64,000 nt of DNA from Gemmatimonas sp. UBA7669 (GTDB lineage: Bacteria; Gemmatimonadota; Gemmatimonadetes; Gemmatimonadales; Gemmatimonadaceae). The notes beneath the pieces were generated by a model. That model made no database searches. It was not told the DNA's origin and worked only from the letters and a program-made list of their open reading frames with translations. Where the stretch lies: contig NZ_DLHL01000061.1 of NCBI RefSeq assembly GCF_002483225.1, positions 1 through 64,000 of the forward strand, given 5' to 3'. Shown here piece by piece: positions 52,417 to 59,339 of the stretch. Position 1 is the stretch's first letter. Each line of letters begins with the position of its first letter. The translations under genes and the position numbers were made by a program.

Positions 52417-53616
52417 TCAGACCGCTTCTTCCCCGTCCGTCTCCGCCTTCCGCCGTTCCTCCGCCGCCCGCAAGCGCCGCCCTCCTCGCCGCCCTCTCCG
52501 CCGCTTCCGCTTCGGCGCTCCCTCTACTGAACCCGAGCTCCCGTCACTGTCCGAGTCCGTGTTTTCGTCGGCGTCCGAGTCGGTGTCCGTGTCGGTGTCC
52601 GTGTCGGTGTCCGTCCCCTCCTCAGCCTCCGTCACCGCGATCGCCGCCTCAACCCTCGGCGGCAAGTTCGCGTCGCGTAGCGCCACCACCTCGTATTCCG
52701 CCGTATCCAACATCGACACCTGCGATGCGTCGAGCATGATCGGCATCTCCGCCGTCACCCCCGGATCCAGCATCGCCACCGCGTCGTGCCGTTCGACCTC
52801 CTCACGCAGTTCGAGCAGCCCCAACACCCGTGTGTCGCCGTCGGCCGTGCGCAGCGTCACCCTCTCGTTGAAGATGTCGCAGCTCACCACCTTCTCTTCG
52901 CCGCGCGACGTCGCAAGAATCTTCCCCTCCTTGGGGAACTTGCGACGGCTCTGCACATAGAACTCGTGCTCGTAACGCAGACAGCACATGAGCCGCCCAC
53001 AGGCCCCGGAAATCTGCTGCGGGTTGAGCGAGAGTCGCTGATCCTTGGCCACGCCGAGATTCACCGGCCGCAGGTCGGGCAGCCACGATGACGAGCAGTA
53101 CTCACGGCCGCAGCGTCCCACCCCGCCCAGGCGCTTGGCCTCGTCGCGCACACCGATCTGCTTGAGCTCAATGCGTGTCTTGAACAGCGCCGCGAGATCA
53201 CGCACCAGCGTGCGGAAGTCCACCCGCTTCTCGGCCGTGAAGAAGATCGTGAGCTTGCGCCGATCCCACTGCCATTCCGCGTCGGTGAGCTTCATGACGA
53301 GGTCATGCGCCTTCACGCGTTCCATGGCCTGACGACGCGCCCGCTCGTTCTCCTCATCGAGCGCGCGGTCGGACAACACCTCGGCCGGCGTGGCCAGGCG
53401 CAGCGCCTTGCGCGCGGGCGGCTCGCTGCCGCAACCGTGCGCGCAGCCATTGCAGCGCACTGCGGCGAGTTCGCCGGTGCTGTGCACCCGCCCGAAGTCC
53501 TCGCCACGATCGGCCTCGACGATGACCCCCGCCTTGAGCGGGGGCGGCGTCTCGCCGTCCCACGAAAAGAACTCCTTGCGGTTGCCGCGGAACGCGACTT
53601 CGATGAGGTGCGCCAC
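52417..53616 (-). CDS. PSP1-domain protein, RicT (YaaT)-like
   Basis: A 399-aa protein of the PSP1/RicT family. In Bacillus, RicT acts with RicA and RicF on RNase Y specificity and carries Fe-S ligands. The core shows LTIFFTAEKRVDFRTLVRDLA, RIELKQIGVRDEAKRLGG, CGREYCSSSW, SLNPQQISGACGRLMCCLRYE and the N-terminal CNGCAHGCG. The cysteines would bind metal or Fe-S. The C-terminal ~90 residues are unusual: acidic DTDTDT/DSDSDG repeats, then a Lys/Arg-rich KRKRRRGRRGGRR stretch, encoded by a 12-bp repeat. The start is GTG at 53616. It is cotranscribed after accA; the element separates it from metG. Confidence 0.88.
   Translation of the reverse strand: MAHLIEVAFRGNRKEFFSWDGETPPPLKAGVIVEADRGEDFGRVHSTGELAAVRCNGCAHGCGSEPPARKALRLATPAEVLSDRALDEENERARRQAMERVKAHDLVMKLTDAEWQWDRRKLTIFFTAEKRVDFRTLVRDLAALFKTRIELKQIGVRDEAKRLGGVGRCGREYCSSSWLPDLRPVNLGVAKDQRLSLNPQQISGACGRLMCCLRYEHEFYVQSRRKFPKEGKILATSRGEEKVVSCDIFNERVTLRTADGDTRVLGLLELREEVERHDAVAMLDPGVTAEMPIMLDASQVSMLDTAEYEVVALRDANLPPRVEAAIAVTEAEEGTDTDTDTDTDTDSDADENTDSDSDGSSGSVEGAPKRKRRRGRRGGRRLRAAEERRKAETDGEEAV
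52572..52614. repeat. 12-bp tandem repeat in the ricT tail
   Basis: About three and a half copies of gtccgtgtcggt encode the DTDTDT run of the RicT-like protein. Such a repeat can expand and contract by slippage in steps of four residues without a frameshift. Confidence 0.75.
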
Positions 53617-53627
53617 GGCCGTTCGCC

Positions 53628-54596
53628 CTACTCGGTGAACTGACCCATGCGCAAATACTTCTCGCGCCGGCGTCTGACCAGTTTGTCGGGCTTGAGTCGG
53701 CGCAGCTCCTCGAGATTGCGCACCAGCGTTTCGCGCAACGCGGCCGCCGTGGCCGCGTGATCGGAGTGAGCGCCGCCGGGTGGTTCGGGCACCACCTCGT
53801 CCACCACGCGCAGCTCCACGAGATCGGCGGCCGTCAGGCGCAGCGACCGCGCGGCCTTCTCGCGCATTTCGGGGCTCTTGCCGTCCTTCCAGAGAATGGC
53901 GGCGCAGCCTTCCACCGAGATAGTGGAGTACACCGAGTTCTCGAGCATGAGCACACGGTCGGCCACGCCAAGCGCCAGCGCGCCGCCCGAACCACCTTCA
54001 CCAATGACGGTGGCGATGATGGGCACCTGCAGCTGACTCATCTCGAGCAGATTGCGCGCAATGGCTTCGCTCTGCCCACGCTCTTCGGCACCCAGACCCG
54101 GCCAGGCACCCGGCGTGTCGATGAAGGTGATGACCGGCACCTGGAACTTCTCGGCCAGCTTCATGAGCCGCAGCGCCTTGCGGTAGCCCTCGGGGTGCGG
54201 CATGCCGAAGTTGCGCTTGAGATTCTCCTTCGTGTCGCGACCGCGCTCGTGTCCGATGAGCATCACGGTCTCACCTTCAAGACGCGCCCAGCCGCCCATG
54301 ATGGCGGCATCTTCACGAAACGCCCGGTCGCCGTGCAGTTCGATGAAGTCGGTGAAGGCGTGCTTGAGGTAGTCCGAAGTGAACGGCCGACGCGCCATGC
54401 GCGCCACCTGCACCCGCTGCAGCGGCGTGAGGTTGCGGTACACCTCGACCCGCAGGTCGCCGAGCTTCTTCTGCAGGGGAGCCAGCTCGTCGCTGACATC
54501 GAGCGAGCGATCGGCGGCGAGACGCTTGAGCTCCTCGATCTGCTTTTCGAGCTCCGCTATGGGACGCTCGAACTCGAGAACCGGGGCAGCAGCCAT
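53628..54596 (-). CDS. accA: Acetyl-CoA carboxylase carboxyltransferase subunit alpha
   Basis: 322 aa. With AccD it transfers CO2 from carboxy-biotin to acetyl-CoA, the first step of fatty-acid synthesis. Typical sequence: FEKPIAEL-like FERPIAELEKQIEEL at the N-terminus, then IGHERGRDTKENLKRNFGMP, HPEGYRKALRLMKLAEKF, TFIDTPGAWPGLGAEERGQ, and EGGSGGALALGVADRVLMLE (oxyanion site). accD is not in the window. It lies between dnaE (30 nt upstream) and ricT (11 nt downstream), all on the minus strand. ATG at 54596. Confidence 0.97.
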   Translation of the reverse strand: MAAAPVLEFERPIAELEKQIEELKRLAADRSLDVSDELAPLQKKLGDLRVEVYRNLTPLQRVQVARMARRPFTSDYLKHAFTDFIELHGDRAFREDAAIMGGWARLEGETVMLIGHERGRDTKENLKRNFGMPHPEGYRKALRLMKLAEKFQVPVITFIDTPGAWPGLGAEERGQSEAIARNLLEMSQLQVPIIATVIGEGGSGGALALGVADRVLMLENSVYSTISVEGCAAILWKDGKSPEMREKAARSLRLTAADLVELRVVDEVVPEPPGGAHSDHAATAAALRETLVRNLEELRRLKPDKLVRRRREKYLRMGQFTE

Positions 54597-54626
54597 GACG
54601 AATCCTGATATGGCGACGCGTGCTCG

Positions 54627-57600
54627 TCAGCTGCCGGCGCGAATGAGTCGCACCCGGTCAGCGCCAAGCATCGCGCGCAGGTCTGAAAGAATGGCGGCGG
54701 ACGCCGTGACCCGGAGCGTGCGGGAGCGGAAGCGCACCGTCTGTCCGTTCCCGTCCCGCCACCGGAGTTCGAGCGGTGCGGACCCTTCGTGGGCCTCCAC
54801 CGTCGCTCGCACGTCCGACATGATTGCGGCTGGCAAGTCGAGCCCGGAGGACAGGTCGATTGCCACTGCCAGATCACCGCTGGCGCGCACTTCCTCGAAG
54901 CGCTGCACCTCGTTCACGATGAACGTGGCGTTCTCCACACCCTGATCTCGCCGGGAGTAGCTGCCCTTGAGCAGCAGAGGGACGTCGGGGCGGACACGCT
55001 CCGCAATCACCCCCCAGGCTTCCGGAAACACCAGCACCTCGGAAGATCCGGAAAAATCCTCGACTGTCAACCGGGCGAACTCGTTCCCCGACTTCTTGGA
55101 GAACTGGCGCTTGATGGCGGTGACCACCACGCCGATGGTTACGGGCTCCGACACCCAGGTCCCCAGCTGCGACACCGTGTGGGTGGCAAAGAGTTCGCAT
55201 TCCGTTCGGTATTTCTCGAGCGGATGACCGGAAATGTAGAAGCCCAGCAGCTCCTTCTCGCGCTGCAGCCGCTCGCTTTCACTCCATGCCGGCGTGTTGG
55301 GAAGTGACGGCGCCGTCGTCTTCTTGCCGCTGTCGGCCGTGTCCACGGGCCCGCCCAGCAGGTCGCCGAAGAGCGATCCCTGACCCTTCTCCGCCTCCTC
55401 CTGCTGCAGTGCCGCTTCACTGATGGCGGTGTCCAGCGCGGCCAGAAGCTGCGCGCGATGGCCGCCCAGGCCGTCGCAGGCGCCGGCCGCAATGAGCGCT
55501 TCAAACACGCGCTTGTTGAACACACGCAGGTCCACCCGCGCGCAGAGATCGAACAGCGAAGTGAACGGCCCGTCGGCTCGCGCGTCGAGCAGCGAGTCAA
55601 TGGCGCCGCGTCCCACGTTGCGAATGGCGCCCAGGCCGAAGCGAATGCGCGTGTCGCCCACCACCGTGAAGCGCCAGCCCGACTCGTTCACATCGGGCGC
55701 CAGCACCTCGAGCCCCATTTCGCGGGCTTCGGCGATGTACTTGATGACTTCTTCCGTCTTCCCGATGTTCGACGACAACAGCGCGGCCATGAACTCGGCC
55801 GGGTAGTGCGTCTTGAGATAGGCGGTGTGATAGGCGACGACGGAGTACGCGACGCTGTGTGACTTGTTGAAGCCGTAGCGGCCGAACGTTTCGATCTGGC
55901 CGGCCAGCTCCTCGATGATCTTCGGGTCGTAGCCGCGCGCGATGGACTTCTCGGTGAACTTGCCGAGCTCCTTCTTGATGAGCTCCGCGTCCTTCTTGCC
56001 CACCGCCTTGCGCAGCACGTCGGCTTCGGCCAGCGAGATGCCGGCCAGCACCTGTGCGATACGCATCACCTGTTCCTGATAGGTGATGACGCCGTAGGTG
56101 TTGGACAGAATCGGCTCGAGCTCCGGCAGCGCATACACCGTGGGTTCTTCGCCGCGCTTGCGCCGGATGTACACGTTGTGCATGCCCGCATCGAGCGGGC
56201 CCGGACGCAGCAGCGCGTTCGACGCCACGAGGTCGTCGAAGCGGTCACAGCGCATGCGCTTGAGCACGTCGGTGGCCAGCGGGCTTTCGAACTGGAACAC
56301 GCCGCCCGTGCGGCCCGCGCGCAGCACGCGATACGTCTCCGCGTCGCTGAAGCCGCGTTCCTCCAGCACCACCTCCTTGCCCGATCGCTCCTTGATGTTC
56401 TTGAGCGTGTCGGTGATGACGGTGAGCGTGGTGAGGCCGAGGAAGTCCATCTTGAGCATGCCGGCCTTTTCGAGCGCCGTCATGTCGTACTGCGTCACGA
56501 TGACGCGTTCGTCGCCGTCACCACCAGCGCCCTTGCTGGCCTGCGTGCAGATGGGCACGAACTCGTCCAGCGGACCGGGCGCGATGACCACACCGGCCGC
56601 GTGCACGCCCGTATGGCGTGAGAGCCCTTCGAGCTTGATGGCGAAGTCGAGCAGCTGCCGGTAGCGCGGGTCGGTCTGATAGAACTGCTTGACCTCCGGC
56701 ACCTGCTCAACGGCCTCGGCCACCGTGAGCGAGTTGTTGGGCGCGTTGGGAATCAGCTTGGCCAGGGCGTCGGTTTCCCCCGGCGTGAAGCCCAGCGTGC
56801 GCCCAACGTCCTTGATGGCCGCGCGGGACTTCATGGTCCCGAAGGTGACGATCTGGCCGACGCTGTCCTTGCCGTACTTCTGCCGCACGTATTCGATGAC
56901 TTCGCCGCGTCGCTCGAAGCAGAAGTCCACGTCCACGTCGGGCATGGACACGCGCTCCGGATTCAGGAAGCGCTCGAAAAGCAGATCGAACTCGAGCGGA
57001 CACACGTCCGTGATGCGCGTGGCATAGGCCACCAGCGAGCCGGCAGCCGAACCGCGCCCGGGGCCCACGGGAATGCCCAGATCACGTGCGGCCTTGATGA
57101 AGTCCGCCGTGATCAGGAAGTAGCCCGCGTACCCCGTCTTGGTGATGACACCCAGCTCGTAGTCGAGTCGCTCCTGCACCTGCGCGGGCAACGGATCGCC
57201 ATAGCGTGCCTTCGCGCCATCGGTGGCCAACTGCACCAGCAGGTCGTTCTCGGTGTCCACGCCCGGTGGCAGCGGGAACGAGGGCACGTAGTACTTCTTG
57301 GCGAACTGCACGTCCACGCTGTCGGCAATGGCCAGCGTGTTCGTGAGCACGTCGTCCCGGCCGGGGAAGAACGGACGGATCTCGTCGGCCGACTTGAAGT
57401 ACAGGCCGTCGTCGTACTTCATGCGATCGCGGTCGTTGCGATCCTTGCCCAGGCCGATGCACAGCAGCACGTCGTGCGCGTCGTGATCCTCGTGCTTGAG
57501 GAAGTGCGCATCGTTGGTGGCCACCACGGGCAGGCCCAGGTCGTCCGCCAGGCCCAGCACCTTGGCATTGAGCGCCGCCTGGCCCTCACTGGTGTGCGCC

Positions 57601-58127
57601 TGCACCTCGAGGTAGTAGCGGTCCTTGAACAGCTCCGCATACCACGCCGCCGCCTCGCGCGCCTGCTCCAGCCGGTCGTCCATCAGGTGGCTGGCCACCT
57701 CGCCCGCCAGGCAGGCCGAGCTCACGATCAGCCCCTCACTGTACTGGGCCAGCAGCTCGCGGTCGATGCGGGGCTTGGTGTAAAAGCCCTCGGTGTACCC
57801 CAGCGAGGTGAGCTTGACCAGATTGCGGTAGCCCGTGATGTCGCGGGCCAGCAGCACCAGGTGGTAGTAGGGCTTCACGCCGGGCGCCGGACGGCCGCGC
57901 GTGCGCCGGTCACCCGGTGCCACGTAGGCTTCCATGCCCAGGATGGGCTTCACCCCCGCCTTGCGCGCCTTCTCCTGGAACTCCCAGGCGGCGTGCATGT
58001 TACCGTGATCGGTGATGGCCAGCGCGGGCATCTCGAAGTGCTGCGCGCGCTTGATCAGGTCATCGATGCGATTCGCGCCGTCGAGGAGCGAATACTCGGA
58101 GTGGCAGTGCAGGTGAACGAACGACAT
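54627..58127 (-). CDS. dnaE: DNA polymerase III subunit alpha
   Basis: A 1166-aa replicative polymerase of the DnaE1 type. The PHP domain starts HLHCHSEYSLLDG with conserved HxH. The catalytic palm has PDVDVDFCFERRGEVIEYV with the Asp pair, preceded by GPGRGSAAGSLVAYA. Helix-hairpin-helix and beta-binding regions follow. An OB fold is near residue 1000 (TIGVVVTAIKRQFSKKSG), with a C-terminal domain to LGADRVRLIRAGS. ATG at 58127 is only 8 bp from the divergent metallopeptidase ATG. It leads the dnaE-accA-ricT unit. Confidence 0.97.
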   Translation of the reverse strand: MSFVHLHCHSEYSLLDGANRIDDLIKRAQHFEMPALAITDHGNMHAAWEFQEKARKAGVKPILGMEAYVAPGDRRTRGRPAPGVKPYYHLVLLARDITGYRNLVKLTSLGYTEGFYTKPRIDRELLAQYSEGLIVSSACLAGEVASHLMDDRLEQAREAAAWYAELFKDRYYLEVQAHTSEGQAALNAKVLGLADDLGLPVVATNDAHFLKHEDHDAHDVLLCIGLGKDRNDRDRMKYDDGLYFKSADEIRPFFPGRDDVLTNTLAIADSVDVQFAKKYYVPSFPLPPGVDTENDLLVQLATDGAKARYGDPLPAQVQERLDYELGVITKTGYAGYFLITADFIKAARDLGIPVGPGRGSAAGSLVAYATRITDVCPLEFDLLFERFLNPERVSMPDVDVDFCFERRGEVIEYVRQKYGKDSVGQIVTFGTMKSRAAIKDVGRTLGFTPGETDALAKLIPNAPNNSLTVAEAVEQVPEVKQFYQTDPRYRQLLDFAIKLEGLSRHTGVHAAGVVIAPGPLDEFVPICTQASKGAGGDGDERVIVTQYDMTALEKAGMLKMDFLGLTTLTVITDTLKNIKERSGKEVVLEERGFSDAETYRVLRAGRTGGVFQFESPLATDVLKRMRCDRFDDLVASNALLRPGPLDAGMHNVYIRRKRGEEPTVYALPELEPILSNTYGVITYQEQVMRIAQVLAGISLAEADVLRKAVGKKDAELIKKELGKFTEKSIARGYDPKIIEELAGQIETFGRYGFNKSHSVAYSVVAYHTAYLKTHYPAEFMAALLSSNIGKTEEVIKYIAEAREMGLEVLAPDVNESGWRFTVVGDTRIRFGLGAIRNVGRGAIDSLLDARADGPFTSLFDLCARVDLRVFNKRVFEALIAAGACDGLGGHRAQLLAALDTAISEAALQQEEAEKGQGSLFGDLLGGPVDTADSGKKTTAPSLPNTPAWSESERLQREKELLGFYISGHPLEKYRTECELFATHTVSQLGTWVSEPVTIGVVVTAIKRQFSKKSGNEFARLTVEDFSGSSEVLVFPEAWGVIAERVRPDVPLLLKGSYSRRDQGVENATFIVNEVQRFEEVRASGDLAVAIDLSSGLDLPAAIMSDVRATVEAHEGSAPLELRWRDGNGQTVRFRSRTLRVTASAAILSDLRAMLGADRVRLIRAGS

Positions 58128-58135
58128 AACCCTGA

Positions 58136-59182
58136 ATGATACAGCGAACCCTCTCCGCTCGGCAGCTGCTCAAGCGCGGAAGTGCCCTGCTCGGCACGCT
58201 CGTCGTGCTGTTCCTTGCGCTCACGCCCATGGGCTGCTACCTGTCGCGCGCCGCGTATGAAGAAGCGCGCATCCTCGCCAAGCGTCAGCCCATCGAGCGC
58301 CTGGTGGTGCGCGAAAGCACCGACCCGGCGCTGCGCGCCAAGCTGCAGCTGGTACTGGCCGGGCGGCGCTTCGCCATGGACTCCATGGGACTCAAGGCCG
58401 AGGAGAGCTTTACCACCTTCTCGCAGCTCGATCGCGACACGCTGGTACTGGTGGTGTCCGCCGCCTTTCCCGACCGCCTCGAGCGCAAGACCTGGTGGTT
58501 CCCGGTGGTGGGCCGCTTTCCGTACAAGGGATTCTTCGATTTCGGCAAGGCGCAGGAGACGGCACAGCAGCTGCGTGACGAGGGCTACGACGTGGTGGTG
58601 GGCCCCTCCAGCGCCTTCAGTACTCTGGGTTGGTTCAACGACCCGCTGGTGAGCACCACGGTCAAGGCGGATTCGGTCACACTGGTCAACACCGTGCTGC
58701 ATGAACTGCTGCACACGACCTATTTCGCCAAGGGGCGGGTGAGCTTCAACGAGTCCTTCGCCACCTTCGTTGGTGGACGGGGCGCCGAGCACTTTTTTCG
58801 TGCGGCGGGTGACACGGTGCTTTTGCGCCGCGCCGAGGATGACTGGCACGACGACCTGCTGCTCGGGGCATTCTGGGAACGCACGGCGCGCGAGATCGAC
58901 AGTGTGTTCGCACAGTTGCCCGACTCGGCGCGCAGCGCCCGCATTGCTGCGCGTGACACGGTGTACGCGGCGGCGCGCAAGCGTTTGGTTGATTCCATTG
59001 GGCCGCAGCTGCGCGGCTATCCTGCGGGTTGGGTGGAGCGGGTGCCACTCAACAACGCGGTGCTGATGTCGCGGCGGGTGTATGCCGAGCGATTGGATTA
59101 CTTCGACTCGGTGTACGTGGCGGCGGGTGGGGATTTGAGGGAGGCCATCCGTCGGGTGATTGCGGCGGCGGAGACTCGTTGA
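58136..59182 (+). CDS. Aminopep-family (PF10023-like) zinc metallopeptidase lipoprotein
   Basis: 348 aa. The signal sequence ends in a lipobox PMGC (about residues 31-34). The zinc motif is HELLHTT (HExxH) in NTVLHELLHTTYFAKG, with the third ligand region SFNESFATFVGGRGAE. AKRQPIERLV and WWFPVVGRFPYKGFFD are typical of this 'predicted aminopeptidase' family (COG4324). It is expected in the periplasm, attached to a membrane. The ATG is 8 bp from dnaE, so its promoter must lie within dnaE or it starts further in. It is followed by the palindromic repeat at 59194. Confidence 0.85.
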   Translation: MIQRTLSARQLLKRGSALLGTLVVLFLALTPMGCYLSRAAYEEARILAKRQPIERLVVRESTDPALRAKLQLVLAGRRFAMDSMGLKAEESFTTFSQLDRDTLVLVVSAAFPDRLERKTWWFPVVGRFPYKGFFDFGKAQETAQQLRDEGYDVVVGPSSAFSTLGWFNDPLVSTTVKADSVTLVNTVLHELLHTTYFAKGRVSFNESFATFVGGRGAEHFFRAAGDTVLLRRAEDDWHDDLLLGAFWERTAREIDSVFAQLPDSARSARIAARDTVYAAARKRLVDSIGPQLRGYPAGWVERVPLNNAVLMSRRVYAERLDYFDSVYVAAGGDLREAIRRVIAAAETR

Positions 59183-59193
59183 GCGGCCAGACC

Positions 59194-59328
59194 GTTGAAC
59201 AGAAGGTGTGAGGATAAGAGGATCCGAGGATTGAAGGGGCGGGCGACGGAGGACTCTGAACACGGGAGTCCTCCGTCGCCCGCCTCTCTAATCCCCAGAT
59301 CCTCCGATCCTCACCCCTTCTGTTCAAC
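59194..59328. repeat. Long palindromic intergenic repeat (copy 3 of 3)
   Basis: The outer arms gttgaacagaaggtgtgagg and the inverse (ending gttcaac at 59328) match copies 1 and 2. The inner stem differs from copy 2 but is still paired: GGGCGACGGAGGACTC (about 59239-59256) with GAGTCCTCCGTCGCCC (about 59266-59281). It separates convergent genes 12 nt after one stop and 11 nt before the other, so it may act as a two-way terminator. Confidence 0.88.
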
Positions 59329-59339
59329 GATGCGGCGGA

